The notes: generated from the sequence alone by a model not told the origin. 38,487 nucleotides of DNA from a virus (IMGVR_UViG_3300042401_001086:1-38487), one strand, 5' to 3'; positions 1 to 9,529 are shown, counted from the stretch's first letter. Numbers and translations: made by a program.

Positions 1-127
1 AAAATTATAAAAAAAGAATTGAAGATGCTTATACTGAGAAAGAAAAACTTGAACTTGAACATCAAAAGAAAAAGGCAGAAATAATAAAAGATGCAAATAA
101 CAAAACAAATAAAGAAGTAGAGGACAA
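1..127. repeat. Terminal direct repeat, left copy (assembly overlap of a circular genome)
   Basis: Bases 1-127 are identical to 38361-38487. The reading frame of the tape-measure gene continues without a break when the two copies are merged. This is what a circular or circularly permuted genome gives when assembled with a long k-mer. A true 127-bp physical terminal repeat inside a tail gene is much less likely. I compared the two copies base by base. Confidence 0.95.
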
Positions 128-944
128 TGACAAAAAGGTTGCTGAGTATAAGTTAGAGCAAATCAAGAAAATGGCAAATGCAGTTAATGATTTAACGCAA
201 TTGGCGATTGATGCCTATGTAAAGACTATCGAAAGAAAAATATCAATGCTTGAAGATAGAATGAATCGTATGGCTCAAAATTCTCAATACTTGCAAGACA
301 AAGCGGTTGCAGGGAATATTACTGCTCAGGAATCACTTGCAAAGGCACAAGAAGACCAATTGAATACTGAAAAAGAAAAGATAAAATATCAAAAATCAAT
401 TCAAAGACTTCAAATGGCATTGGCTATTTTTAATGCTTACAACAACAACATTCAAAATGCAAAAGTTGGTGAAAATGCATTTGCGAAAACTATTACAGAT
501 GTATCTGCTCTGAGTGCGTTTGTTTCTGCTTTACCAACCTTCTATGAAGGAACTGAAACAACAGTATCAGAAGCGTTAGGAAAACCACAATTAAGCGGTA
601 AAGATGGACACATAATTCGTGTTGATGGTTCAGAAAAAATTCTTAACCCATATTTATCTCAAAAGACTGGTGATTTAACTACATTTGAGATTGCAAAGAT
701 TGCTGAGGATAGATTAAAAGGAAAATTGATGTACAATTCCGAATCCAATTCAACTGCAAATAATATGTGGGCGAGTATTAAATTGATAGATGAAATTCAA
801 GACCTGAAAGACATCATTAAAAACAAACCTGAAACAAATATTGCAATGGGTGAAATAGTTGGTGGAGTGATGAAAATTGTCGAATCAACTAAGGTAAACA
901 ACACCACAACAAGAAACATTCATAGATTTAACAAGAAAATATGA
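1..944 (+). CDS. Tail tape measure protein, C-terminal part (continues from the right end of the window)
   Basis: The frame is open from base 3 and ends at 942-944. After closing the circle it continues the gene that starts at 35240, for a total of about 1354 residues; base 171 corresponds to about residue 1098. This part holds a charged helical stretch and then a C-terminal domain containing FYEGTETT and GKDGHIIRVDGSEKI. That resembles the 'GKDG...l..GE.i' segment near the C-terminus of many Bacteroidota phage tape measures. The stop overlaps the start of the next tail gene (ATGA at 941). An internal ATG at 168-171 could be mistaken for a separate start; it is not one. Confidence 0.88.
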   Translation, partial: NYKKRIEDAYTEKEKLELEHQKKKAEIIKDANNKTNKEVEDNDKKVAEYKLEQIKKMANAVNDLTQLAIDAYVKTIERKISMLEDRMNRMAQNSQYLQDKAVAGNITAQESLAKAQEDQLNTEKEKIKYQKSIQRLQMALAIFNAYNNNIQNAKVGENAFAKTITDVSALSAFVSALPTFYEGTETTVSEALGKPQLSGKDGHIIRVDGSEKILNPYLSQKTGDLTTFEIAKIAEDRLKGKLMYNSESNSTANNMWASIKLIDEIQDLKDIIKNKPETNIAMGEIVGGVMKIVESTKVNNTTTRNIHRFNKKI

Positions 945-2620
945 AACACTTTTTAAATGGAACTGAAATAACACCGAGAAACCTTGATGATATGGGAATC
1001 TCGGTGGATTTCTCAAAAGATGTTCAGCAAGAATCAATCAATATTGATAGTGTAATAATACCATCAAAAGGAAAAGAAATAGTGATGAATCACCTGAATT
1101 CAATTGGTATATCTGAGGGTATTCCATATGAGGTTTCTTTTTCAGGAAAAAAATTACCATACTATGTAGATTTATTAGAATCATTGAAAGTTAGAACAAA
1201 TGAAGTTGAAGTACGAATAAAGCAAAGATACGCTCACGACAATTTTATTGAGAATGCAGATTCACTAACATTTGATTACCTGAATAGTTTGAATGCTCTA
1301 AGAACGTATGATTTGAAGTATCGTATTATTCAACAAGAAGCGTTATTCAAATCATTGGTGATAACAACTACAATTTATGCGATTTCACGAACTTTACAAG
1401 ACCAAGTAAGGGAATTAGCCAAAACATCAAAAGAATTCGCATCTATTATAGCCTATGGGTTTTCTGCAACTGGAAAAATAGTTGAAGCATCAATACAATT
1501 AGGAATTCAAATTGCTTATATCGGAATATTGGTATACCAAATTAAAAAATTGGCATCTGATATGAAGGAATTGATATTCCCTAAGACAAGAACCTATAAA
1601 GCGTGTAAGGTAGTTGAATTACTTAAAGCAGGGTGTGAACATCTTGGATATACTTTTAAATCTACAATTTTTGAGGGTTCAGGGGATTACATCAATTTAG
1701 CAGTAGTATCAACACCGCAAAACAAAGAAAAAAAAGGAATATTAGACTATTTGGAATCAGATTTGAATTTTGCATTCAATACTGGTTATCCAACTATAAC
1801 AGATACAACACCTACATTGGGTTCTTTGATTAAAGCAATGCAAACAATGTTTAATGCAAGAATAAAGGTTAGGAATAAAATTGTTGAATTTGAAAGATGG
1901 GATTATTGGATAGACCAAGCGCAAGGCTCTGTAAAGGTTGCTTTGCCTATTCAGGATAGTGCGGTAGATGAATTTGAAATAGATACGGAGCGAAATTTTA
2001 AACGATACCTTATCCAATACCAAGTTGACTACTCTGATATGACTACATTAGATGAATATGCCAATACAGTTAGTGAGTATTCAGCAGAAAGAAATACGAT
2101 AATAAATCAGGATTTGAATCTTATCAAAGGTCTTACAAATGCATCTATACCATTCGCAAAGGCAAAAAGAAAAACTTCTGTAAACTGGCTTGAAAAACAA
2201 TACATAAAACTACTTAAAGAAATTGATGGTAGTTTTGGTACGAACTATGCAAATGCTAAAAATCCAATAGGGATTATGGAAGTAACAAGTCAGTATTTCT
2301 CAGTAGCAAAACTTGTGATTATTGATGGAGCAGGAAAGATGTATGCAAATGATAAATTATTCCCAAGTGTTTTGTGGGATAAATATCACTCTGTAAACAA
2401 TCCTAATTTGCACACCTGGATCATCAGGAAAAAAGTTCCTACTGCAATGACTGAGGAGCAGTTTTTACAATTATTGGATAACAACTATGCTCAGATAAAT
2501 GGAACTCAATGTGAGATATTATCTCTTGAATATTTACCAATGCAAAACAGAGCATTATTAGATTACAAGCAAAAGGTAAAGTTCTACAAGCAGAATGTAT
2601 CTATTCAAAAAATTTATTAA
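941..2620 (+). CDS. Tail tip / baseplate protein downstream of the tape measure
   Basis: 559 residues, start coupled to the tape-measure stop by an ATGA overlap. The position directly after the tape measure is where distal tail and tail-hub proteins are encoded in siphophages. The N-terminal third (about 1-110) looks like a compact beta-rich domain. Residues about 135-210 form two long, fairly hydrophobic helices (TTTIYAISRTL, QLGIQIAYIGILVYQIKKL). The rest is mixed alpha/beta. I recognise no enzymatic motif. The role as distal tail or hub component is inferred from position and size. Confidence 0.6.
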   Translation: MKHFLNGTEITPRNLDDMGISVDFSKDVQQESINIDSVIIPSKGKEIVMNHLNSIGISEGIPYEVSFSGKKLPYYVDLLESLKVRTNEVEVRIKQRYAHDNFIENADSLTFDYLNSLNALRTYDLKYRIIQQEALFKSLVITTTIYAISRTLQDQVRELAKTSKEFASIIAYGFSATGKIVEASIQLGIQIAYIGILVYQIKKLASDMKELIFPKTRTYKACKVVELLKAGCEHLGYTFKSTIFEGSGDYINLAVVSTPQNKEKKGILDYLESDLNFAFNTGYPTITDTTPTLGSLIKAMQTMFNARIKVRNKIVEFERWDYWIDQAQGSVKVALPIQDSAVDEFEIDTERNFKRYLIQYQVDYSDMTTLDEYANTVSEYSAERNTIINQDLNLIKGLTNASIPFAKAKRKTSVNWLEKQYIKLLKEIDGSFGTNYANAKNPIGIMEVTSQYFSVAKLVIIDGAGKMYANDKLFPSVLWDKYHSVNNPNLHTWIIRKKVPTAMTEEQFLQLLDNNYAQINGTQCEILSLEYLPMQNRALLDYKQKVKFYKQNVSIQKIY

Positions 2621-2632
2621 TATTTTTGATGT

Positions 2633-2824
2633 ATGAATGGATTTGAAGACTTTATGAATGGATTAGTTCACGAATGTGAAAAAGCCATAATGAATCTATC
2701 AGAAGTTGATGGTAGTGAAAGCATTAAGCAAATGCTAAAAGATGTTCAAAACGCTATTAAAAATGATGATATTGATACTCTAAACAAAATAGTAAAAGAA
2801 AATGGGGATATTATTAAAAAGTAG
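2633..2824 (+). CDS. Small hypothetical protein in the tail operon
   Basis: 63 residues, acidic and predicted helical (repeated E/D and K with regular hydrophobics, for example IKQMLKDVQNAIKNDDIDTL). It begins 12 bases after the upstream tail gene, and its last 23 bases overlap the start of the next. No family recognised. It could be a small structural or chaperone-like protein for the flanking tail proteins; that is only inferred from its place. A TAnnTTTG-like string lies just upstream at 2621-2628, but without a convincing -33 element. Confidence 0.6.
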   Translation: MNGFEDFMNGLVHECEKAIMNLSEVDGSESIKQMLKDVQNAIKNDDIDTLNKIVKENGDIIKK

Positions 2825-5159
2825 CGTATTTCAGGACATATATGGAAATGTCACCAATGAATTCAAAGCAAATGCAGGGGATAGAATCAATATCAAGCAT
2901 AAATTTGAAACTTCCGTAGAGTTCTTGTCAACAACTGAAAATCAACTTAGAGTTGATAAACTTGAAAATAAAATATCAAGAGGTCAGGGTTCTTTTTTAG
3001 ATGATGGATTTAGGGTTGGACAAACCTATACATTATTAATTGTAAACGGAACAAATGGTGTAACAGATATTTATGGAAATGCAGGTTTTCACACTGGAAC
3101 TATTACGTTTGTTTCTGATTTATACCTGAAAATGACTGGTTTACCTGATGTAAATGGTTGGACAAATGGCACTTCTTATACCGCTGTTTTATTGGCAGAT
3201 GGACAATATGATTCATTAAATTTTGCATTTAATTTTGTTGATAATGCAATACCTAATAATTCATCACCATCACTTGAATCTTTAATAGACCAAGAAACAA
3301 GTAAATTTAGTGCTAATGGATTGTCATCATTGTCAGTAGGTAATTCTTTAAATCTTGTTCAAATTGGAAAGAAATCAGGTCAATTCCTTGTTATGAATGC
3401 AATTATATCAAGATTGGCAGATACAACGGATTCATATACTGCATTCACACGAACGAAAAGGCAATTTCAGATTTCATTTGATATTATATTTCCTGCAATG
3501 TTTGCTGAGAGTTATTTTATTGGTGATAAATGTTTGAGGTATTATTCAAAAACATCATTCAAAATATTATCTACTGAAAGTCTTGCTCCAACAATTGTAG
3601 AATATAATCAGAAAGCAAATACTGGTTTATGGAATGAAGGTTTCAATGAAGACCAACCTAATTGTACGTTTGGTTCAGTTATAAACGAAATTTTTTACAA
3701 TAAAGTAGGAATATATACAATCACCGCAAAATGCCCAACATCACTTGGTATTACAAGTGTTGAATTAGGTGCTATGTATTACACTATTGATGATACGTTA
3801 AACCTGAACCAACCTGATCCGCAAGATGAATACTTACCATTCTTAAAAACTGAATCAATAAGTGCATCTGATGTTGGTAATGATTGGAATTCCACTACCT
3901 CAACACCATTTAATCTGTACTTAGATTCATTCTCATATGCAGATTCAGGCGGTGTAAGAACATTCACGATAGGGATAACATTCAATCCATTCTATTCGAA
4001 TCCAAATGGATTTGGAAAGTTTATTGAAGGCAGAGGTGAGTTCGAAAGAACATTCTTTTTATGGATAAAAGTTGGAAATACAAATAGATTATTATTTGGA
4101 AATCAATTAACATTTGAACAACCAGTTGGAGTTCCAATTACACCATTGACAAGCAATATAGTAAATCACGACAATAACAATGATTACAAAGATTTAAACA
4201 TTGCAAACAACGTATCAAATAGTGATTTCAATATTGAAGATGATATTTCATTCGTTGGTGAATTCAATCTGTATTCAACAGATGTAAATGAAAGTATATC
4301 AGCAAAAGTTGTGGTTAGAAGTATTCCTGATGACTACGAATTTGTATTGGATAAGATTACATTTGATTTGACAAATGTGAATTTGCAGTATTTTATCAAT
4401 CAGACATCACCTATTTCTAATAACCTTCCAACTTCATCTGTAAAAAAAGAAGCGTTTTTATATCAGAGAAGTGGGTTATCAGGAAACGAAATGGAAATCA
4501 GATTATTTTACCCTATTATAATTGATTGGAAGTATTGGGAAGATGTTTTATCTACTCACCCATTCTTTGTTTCGCAAGATATTGACAATGGAAATTGGTA
4601 TAATTATAAAGTTTTACCTTGGCAAGTATATGTTAAAATTGAAATAAAAAGAAATGGAGTTGTAGATTATTATTATAGATTATTATCGTTTAAAAACTAT
4701 GATGATTGGGGTGGAACATCAACAATTGAGTTGTTTGACACAACTGAAACAACGCAATATAGTAGTTTGAAAGAAAATGCAACTATCTTAATTAAAGCAA
4801 CACACGTATTTCCTTCAAATTATAGCGGATCGCCTTACGGAATGATTACAATTGAACCAAAAGAAAGTTCGCCAAGATACATTCTTTCTACTGAAATAGA
4901 TAGAACTCAGACTGAGAATCCGTTAATCGGAATTTCAATTCCAAATAGATGTGATATTCAGTTTTTAAATCCAACAACAATTGTACTAAGATGTTATGTC
5001 AATACAAATTTGTTAGATGGAAATGATTTTTGTATATCTTCAAAAATAAGTGAGGAAGGCTCTCAGAATAATAACCCTGAGGAAAATAAAATAACATCAG
5101 AAGATGGTGTTGATAAATTAACGAGTGGAAACTCACCTGAAATTAAAATTTTAAGTTAA
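2802..5159 (+). CDS. Large tail structural protein
   Basis: 785 residues; the ATG at 2802 lies inside the previous gene (23-base overlap). The sequence is rich in N, S, T, D and aromatic residues with many predicted beta strands and very few Cys. This is the usual look of a phage tail-tip, spike or fibre-associated protein. It sits between the hub-like protein and the fibre gene. No catalytic motif or known domain was recognised. It may carry the platform on which the fibre at 5166 is mounted; that is inference from order and composition. Confidence 0.6.
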   Translation: MGILLKSSVFQDIYGNVTNEFKANAGDRINIKHKFETSVEFLSTTENQLRVDKLENKISRGQGSFLDDGFRVGQTYTLLIVNGTNGVTDIYGNAGFHTGTITFVSDLYLKMTGLPDVNGWTNGTSYTAVLLADGQYDSLNFAFNFVDNAIPNNSSPSLESLIDQETSKFSANGLSSLSVGNSLNLVQIGKKSGQFLVMNAIISRLADTTDSYTAFTRTKRQFQISFDIIFPAMFAESYFIGDKCLRYYSKTSFKILSTESLAPTIVEYNQKANTGLWNEGFNEDQPNCTFGSVINEIFYNKVGIYTITAKCPTSLGITSVELGAMYYTIDDTLNLNQPDPQDEYLPFLKTESISASDVGNDWNSTTSTPFNLYLDSFSYADSGGVRTFTIGITFNPFYSNPNGFGKFIEGRGEFERTFFLWIKVGNTNRLLFGNQLTFEQPVGVPITPLTSNIVNHDNNNDYKDLNIANNVSNSDFNIEDDISFVGEFNLYSTDVNESISAKVVVRSIPDDYEFVLDKITFDLTNVNLQYFINQTSPISNNLPTSSVKKEAFLYQRSGLSGNEMEIRLFYPIIIDWKYWEDVLSTHPFFVSQDIDNGNWYNYKVLPWQVYVKIEIKRNGVVDYYYRLLSFKNYDDWGGTSTIELFDTTETTQYSSLKENATILIKATHVFPSNYSGSPYGMITIEPKESSPRYILSTEIDRTQTENPLIGISIPNRCDIQFLNPTTIVLRCYVNTNLLDGNDFCISSKISEEGSQNNNPEENKITSEDGVDKLTSGNSPEIKILS

Positions 5160-5165
5160 AATAAA

Positions 5166-7136
5166 ATGGGAAGAAAAGTTGAAAATTACATCAATAATGT
5201 ATCAGTAACACCTGATGAATTATCATTATTGGATTTATCTGAAAAGACTGGATTGGCTACTTACGAAAGTAGAAAATGGACTTTAACGCAATTCATTGCT
5301 TGGTTAAATGCAAACATTACAATTCCTGCGATTCCAACTGTAAATGGTACACAAGGACAAATACCTTTATTTGTTCTTGATGATGAAATTGGTTCTAATA
5401 CAAGATTTACATTTATTGATAATGAAGGTACAGAAGTTGGGTTTAGATTTTCAGATTCAGCAAACAATCTAACGCAAGTAGGTGTTAGTTACTTGAATGT
5501 TGAAACAGAAGGCATTGCTCAATCATCAGTATTAAGATTGGCAAATTGGTCTGATAGCGCACAAAAAGGGTTAATCTCATTCAGAAAAGCGAGAGGAACA
5601 AAAGCATCACCTACGCAAGTTTTATCAGATGATGTTTTAGGTGGCATTATCGCAAGTGGACAACATAATGGTGGAGCAGGAACAACTACATTTGAAGCTA
5701 AAATTGTAGCAAAAAGCGATTATATTTTTGATGATTCAACTCCTTGGGATTTACATAGGTATGCTCTAACAGAATTCCAATTATTATTGGCGAGTAGTGA
5801 TGATTCGACAGTGTTTACACCACCATTTACAAATAACCTTGTTTTTAGAGTTGATGGCGATGGAAATTTATACCTAAAAAATGATAAGGTTAGGTTTTCA
5901 GTTACAGATACACTTACAAGTATGGCGGTTGAATCTCCTGATGCTAATGATTCAATGACTTATAGCACAAATGCAGGTGGGTTAACAATTATGTCAGGAA
6001 ATAGAACTCCATACGTAAGAGTTAGGGCATTTTCTGATTCTGCTTATCCTATTTTAAGTTTTCAAAGAACAAGAGCAAATGCAACAAACCCTTTAACCGG
6101 CGATATACTTGGCTCTATCTTTACTATGTCAAGGTCTGTTTTTGATATTGAAGCAACAGAAGACCATAATAACGGAACGTCTTTTGGTACTCAATTAGTA
6201 TTTCACGTTTATGAAAATGCCACTAACGTGCAACGTGAAGCATTAATTTTATTAAATAGTGGTAGAGTAAGAATATCAAATGCATATACATTACCATTAG
6301 CAGATGGTACATCAGGTCAGATATTAGAAACTGATGGCGCAGGAAATTTATCTTGGGTTAACAACACTGGCGGTGGCGGTGGAGGTGGAAGTCAATTCAT
6401 TCCTCATTTACAAGGGAACGAAACATTTAGAGGTGTAACACACCGAAACAACTCTGTAACTTATGATTTGTCGTTAGGTTATACAATGAATATAACTGGT
6501 GCGCAATTCGCTAAATCTGTATCAGGAACGAATTATCAAACAAGACAAGTAATGTCTTCATATTCGCCAACTGCAACTGCAACTGGTGCTTATGGTTGTC
6601 TTAGAGGAGCGCAACCATTATGGTCTATTTTAGGTGGTTTTCACTTTGTTGCTGAATATGGTATTGCTGATTCATCTTACGCAGTAGGAACACACAATTT
6701 TATCGGTTTGACAATTGATACTGCTACATTGGCAATTGGAAGTTCATTAAACAACCAACCATCTGCATTGACTAATATAATTGCGGTTGCAAATGATTCA
6801 GGTGATGGTAACTTGCAAATAATGCATAATGACAACTCAGGTGTAGCAACTAAGATAGACCTTGGGGCAAGTTTCCCTTCAAATAGAACCGCTGGAACTG
6901 CGCAATCAACAGTTTATTTAATTGAATTTTATTGTGCGCCAAATAGTTCTTCTGTTAAATATAGAGTTAGAAATAAAGAAACTGGCGCAGAAGTGAGTGG
7001 AACAATCACTACTAATTTGCCAAGTACATCAAATTTATTAACTTGGCAAGTTGGAAGAAGTATGGGAACAAGCGCAGGAGGTGTTAATAATACTGCAATT
7101 TATGTTGTAAACAGAGTAGGTTGTTATAATTTATAA
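5166..7136 (+). CDS. Tail fibre / receptor-binding protein with poly-glycine hinge
   Basis: 656 residues. The N-terminal part (1-60, with LDLSEKTG and LTQFIAWLNANI) resembles the attachment segment of many Bacteroidota phage fibres. Residues about 60-400 are repetitive, beta-rich and full of S, T, N and G. A run of seven glycines (residues 402-408, bases 6369-6389) separates them from a C-terminal domain of about 245 residues that contains a lamin-G/lectin-like pattern of alternating strands ending in VVNRVGCYNL. I infer that the region after the glycine hinge is the receptor-binding domain. The exact receptor cannot be read from the sequence. Confidence 0.72.
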   Translation: MGRKVENYINNVSVTPDELSLLDLSEKTGLATYESRKWTLTQFIAWLNANITIPAIPTVNGTQGQIPLFVLDDEIGSNTRFTFIDNEGTEVGFRFSDSANNLTQVGVSYLNVETEGIAQSSVLRLANWSDSAQKGLISFRKARGTKASPTQVLSDDVLGGIIASGQHNGGAGTTTFEAKIVAKSDYIFDDSTPWDLHRYALTEFQLLLASSDDSTVFTPPFTNNLVFRVDGDGNLYLKNDKVRFSVTDTLTSMAVESPDANDSMTYSTNAGGLTIMSGNRTPYVRVRAFSDSAYPILSFQRTRANATNPLTGDILGSIFTMSRSVFDIEATEDHNNGTSFGTQLVFHVYENATNVQREALILLNSGRVRISNAYTLPLADGTSGQILETDGAGNLSWVNNTGGGGGGGSQFIPHLQGNETFRGVTHRNNSVTYDLSLGYTMNITGAQFAKSVSGTNYQTRQVMSSYSPTATATGAYGCLRGAQPLWSILGGFHFVAEYGIADSSYAVGTHNFIGLTIDTATLAIGSSLNNQPSALTNIIAVANDSGDGNLQIMHNDNSGVATKIDLGASFPSNRTAGTAQSTVYLIEFYCAPNSSSVKYRVRNKETGAEVSGTITTNLPSTSNLLTWQVGRSMGTSAGGVNNTAIYVVNRVGCYNL

Positions 7137-7140
7137 TATT

Positions 7141-7380
7141 ATGAAAAAATTTAATTTAGATTCAGCATATTATGTTGATGGTGATAAAGTTTATGTAAGG
7201 TTATTTCCGCAAGATTTATTGATCCAGGATTATTTGGCAGTTAATTTTGAATTTGATGTGACTGAAAATATTACATTAGGTATTGAAAATTTAATTAATG
7301 AAATGAAACCAACATTATTTGAAAGGTTTCAGCAAATGGAAAATATTCCAACTTCATTAAGAGAGCAATTCGAATTATAA
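7141..7380 (+). CDS. Small hypothetical protein following the tail fibre
   Basis: 79 residues, acidic, with a beta-rich first half (YYVDGDKVYVRLFPQDLLI) and a helical second half. It starts four bases after the fibre stop and ends six bases before the next tail gene, so it is almost certainly co-transcribed with them. The size and position would fit a fibre-assembly chaperone or a small tail component. I do not recognise the family. Confidence 0.6.
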   Translation: MKKFNLDSAYYVDGDKVYVRLFPQDLLIQDYLAVNFEFDVTENITLGIENLINEMKPTLFERFQQMENIPTSLREQFEL

Positions 7381-7386
7381 GAGAAA

Positions 7387-8259
7387 ATGGCAGGGTATTT
7401 ATACAATCGAACAAAAAAATGTTTTAGGTTAGTAAGAAGGCGGAACAGAGAAATCAATCCGCCTGAAACCTATAACACGAAAGAATGTTGTAATCCAATG
7501 CTTGTATTGGCTAAGGTTGGAGAAAATGAAAGTTGGAAAAATGACTTAACTTCTGCTTGGTGGAAAACTACTGGCAGGGTTACAGATGTTGTTGACTTTA
7601 AGTTGTACAAGAAAGGTGATGTACTTGCTACATATCAACCAAGTAAAATTGATTTCCCAACAGAAGATGCGTTTGGTGTTACAATAAAATGGCAAGATGT
7701 ATTGTCATTAGATGGTATTGGGTGTTATTACCTGAAAATTGATTACGATATTGATGGAGAAACTGGAAATACTATTTGGGGAGAGTACAATTTAAAAGAA
7801 TACTCAGTTGATAATGCAAAAGGAACTATTAGAGTAAAGGTTGAACTAAACCAATACTATTCCATTGAGGATATTAACTTTAAGGGTGCTAACTTAATTG
7901 ATTGTTTAAGGTTCGGTGGTTTCTTTGGTAATATGAATCCTAATTTCAAAATTGATAATTTGATTTATGAAAATAGAAAATTCGAAAATGTACAAAGAGA
8001 GCGAATCGCTACTTACACAATGCTTACTGATCCATTAATGTATAAGTATACAGACTTATTGATAAATGTGTATTTGTTGGCTGAAAATAACATTTGGCTA
8101 TCAGATTACAATTCATTTAATCATTCTTGGTTTCTAAAAGATAAGGCATTGATAGTTAACGATTCTCCTGATATAGAATATCAAGAATTTGCAAGGTTGG
8201 CATCTGTTAAATGTGAATTCACAGATAAAGTAAGAAATAATTTAGCGAAATATGTCTAA
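7387..8259 (+). CDS. Tail-associated structural protein (hypothetical)
   Basis: 290 residues with a basic N-terminus containing three Cys in the first 36 residues (KKCFRL, KECCNP). A beta-rich middle and a C-terminal part dense in aromatic residues (LYENRKFENVQ and similar) follow. It closes the run of tail genes before the lysis cassette. No known domain was identified. Its last 8 bases overlap the small gene at 8252. It is probably a tail-tip or fibre accessory protein, by context only. Confidence 0.55.
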   Translation: MAGYLYNRTKKCFRLVRRRNREINPPETYNTKECCNPMLVLAKVGENESWKNDLTSAWWKTTGRVTDVVDFKLYKKGDVLATYQPSKIDFPTEDAFGVTIKWQDVLSLDGIGCYYLKIDYDIDGETGNTIWGEYNLKEYSVDNAKGTIRVKVELNQYYSIEDINFKGANLIDCLRFGGFFGNMNPNFKIDNLIYENRKFENVQRERIATYTMLTDPLMYKYTDLLINVYLLAENNIWLSDYNSFNHSWFLKDKALIVNDSPDIEYQEFARLASVKCEFTDKVRNNLAKYV

Positions 8260-8395
8260 GAGAGCATCAGGTAGAAGATTTTGGGAAGGAATGAAAATTG
8301 ATGATAAAATTGTCAAGGAAGTGTTTAGAAATATGGCAGGAACTGAATATTTCATTAAATTTACTGACGGAAGTCATAAAATTTATAAATTCTAA
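8252..8395 (+). CDS. Small basic hypothetical protein
   Basis: 47 residues beginning MSKRASGRRFWEGM and ending KFTDGSHKIYKF. The ATG lies within the last codons of the previous gene (8-base overlap). It is basic, and its second half looks like a short beta-hairpin (EYFIKFTDGSHKIYKF). No family recognised. The tight packing between the tail and lysis genes supports a real gene. Confidence 0.5.
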   Translation: MSKRASGRRFWEGMKIDDKIVKEVFRNMAGTEYFIKFTDGSHKIYKF

Positions 8396-8404
8396 TGAAA
8401 TTAA

Positions 8405-8818
8405 ATGAAAACTACAATTATTTCTTTTTTGCAATATTTCTTTGTTGGTATGGTGGCTTTTTTTTCACCAATACTTTACGCATTTTTCCTTATTATAATT
8501 CTTGTAGTGGTAGACACTATTACTGGGATAATGAAAGCAGGAAAAGAAGACATCAAGAACATATCATCGAAAAAGGCATTTGCTCTAATACCTAAAATTA
8601 CGTTCTACTGTTTATTGTGTATAGTAGCGCACTCAACTCAATTGTACGTTGTAAATGAAGTTCCGTTAGTTAAATTATCGCTAATCGGAATTTCATTTAT
8701 TGAGATAAAAAGTATTGATGAAAATTTCAAAGCGTTATTTGGATTTTCATTCATAGACAAAACAATCCAAGGGATTAAAAATGTAAACCAAATTAAAAGA
8801 CATAAAGATGACAATTAA
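8405..8818 (+). CDS. Holin
   Basis: 137 residues. The N-terminal half contains hydrophobic segments at about 5-25 and 25-42; the second ends in IIILVVVDTITGIMKAG. The D-x-I-T-G-I-x-K-A pattern is the hallmark of the phage holin 4 / TcdE-like family (Pfam Phage_holin_4_1). A third membrane segment (FALIPKITFYCLLCIVAHS, about 58-76) follows. The tail is basic and cytoplasmic. It stands directly before the small membrane gene and the endolysin, as expected of a holin that permeabilises the inner membrane. A different-frame ATG at 8395 opens a shadow frame only. Confidence 0.85.
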   Translation: MKTTIISFLQYFFVGMVAFFSPILYAFFLIIILVVVDTITGIMKAGKEDIKNISSKKAFALIPKITFYCLLCIVAHSTQLYVVNEVPLVKLSLIGISFIEIKSIDENFKALFGFSFIDKTIQGIKNVNQIKRHKDDN

Positions 8819-9026
8819 AGAAAGATGGAATTCAGAATCTCCTGAATTTTGGAAGAAAGTTGGTAAAATCGGACTTGGAATTGGAGCAGTTGGTGCTTTT
8901 TTAGTAAGTGGAACAGTAGTTGTTCCTGCATCACTTGTTACAATTGGTGGTTATATGGTAGCAGTTGGCTCTGTTACAAAAGTATTATCTAAATTGACAA
9001 TAAAAAATGGATCAGTTAACGATTGA
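8808..9026 (+). CDS. Small membrane protein of the lysis cassette
   Basis: 72 residues with a charged N-terminus and two glycine/valine-rich hydrophobic stretches (IGLGIGAVGAFLVSGTVVV and ASLVTIGGYMVAVGSV). It overlaps the holin gene by 11 bases and the endolysin gene by 20. Possible roles are a second holin, an antiholin or a pinholin-like protein. No spanin-type lipobox or long periplasmic coil is present, so a spanin is unlikely. Function is inferred from topology and context. Confidence 0.65.
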   Translation: MTIKERWNSESPEFWKKVGKIGLGIGAVGAFLVSGTVVVPASLVTIGGYMVAVGSVTKVLSKLTIKNGSVND

Positions 9027-9498
9027 TAGAATTGAAAAAGCGCACCCAATAATCAGGGAAGAATTAAGGTTGTTGTATGTTGAGTGTAATAATAAACTTC
9101 CAAAGGGTGTTAGGTTGAGATTTTCATCGGTTTATAGAAGCCCTGCTGAACAAACCGCGTTGTATAATCAGAAACCTAAGGTAACAAATAGTAAAGCGTT
9201 CCAATCTATCCATAATTACGGATTAGCATTTGATTATGTGATTCTTCTTGATAAAGATAATAATGGAACATTTGAAAATATTGAATGGGATATTAAGAAT
9301 CAATACCATCAGATAGTAATTTCATTTTTCAAATCAAAAGGATTAGAGCATGGTGGCGATTGGAAAAGATTTAAAGATTACCCACATTTTCAATTCAAAA
9401 TGAAAAATGGATTAAGCTATAAATGGCAAGACTTAAAAAAAACATTAGATAACGGAAATGTCATTATAAATAACGGTATTAAATATCCAAAATTATAA
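9007..9498 (+). CDS. Endolysin, M15-family L-alanyl-D-glutamate / D-Ala-type peptidase
   Basis: 163 residues, one peptidase domain, no signal peptide. The M15 motifs are clear: RSPAEQTALYNQ near residue 44, S-x-H-x-x-G-x-A-x-D at 67-76 (zinc ligands His69 and Asp76), and D-Y-P-H-F at 124-128 (catalytic Asp124, zinc ligand His127). This matches the layout of the phage T5 and Listeria phage endopeptidases and VanY-like enzymes. It would cut the peptide stem of murein once the holin lets it out. The start lies inside the preceding small membrane gene. Confidence 0.88.
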   Translation: MDQLTIDRIEKAHPIIREELRLLYVECNNKLPKGVRLRFSSVYRSPAEQTALYNQKPKVTNSKAFQSIHNYGLAFDYVILLDKDNNGTFENIEWDIKNQYHQIVISFFKSKGLEHGGDWKRFKDYPHFQFKMKNGLSYKWQDLKKTLDNGNVIINNGIKYPKL

Positions 9499-9521
9499 TT
9501 TCTTTTAACCGCCCCAATTAT

Positions 9522-9529
9522 TATATTTG
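9522..9529 (+). promoter_or_regulatory. Probable Bacteroidota-type -7 element for the HNH endonuclease gene
   Basis: TATATTTG matches the TAnnTTTG -7 consensus of Bacteroidota sigma-A promoters. It lies about 20 bases upstream of the HNH ATG at 9550. Around -33 there is only a T-rich stretch (TTTCTTTTAA near 9499-9508) rather than TTTG, so it may be moderate in strength. Confidence 0.55.

Noticed and set aside
1757-2023. Minus-strand open frames inside tail and head genes (for example here, 3779-3985, 14661-14936, 34502-34837 and 38136-38468)
   Set aside because: They lie wholly opposite well-supported plus-strand genes, have unusual composition and no recognisable family. They are shadows.
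2621-2628. Promoter in front of the 2633 gene
   Set aside because: TATTTTTG fits the -7 consensus, but it has no -33 partner and would start transcription inside the gene. It is probably chance in AT-rich DNA.
8395-8595. Frame starting at the ATG at 8395 over the holin gene
   Set aside because: The holin at 8405 is clearly recognisable in another frame; this frame gives a Cys/His/Arg-rich chance peptide.
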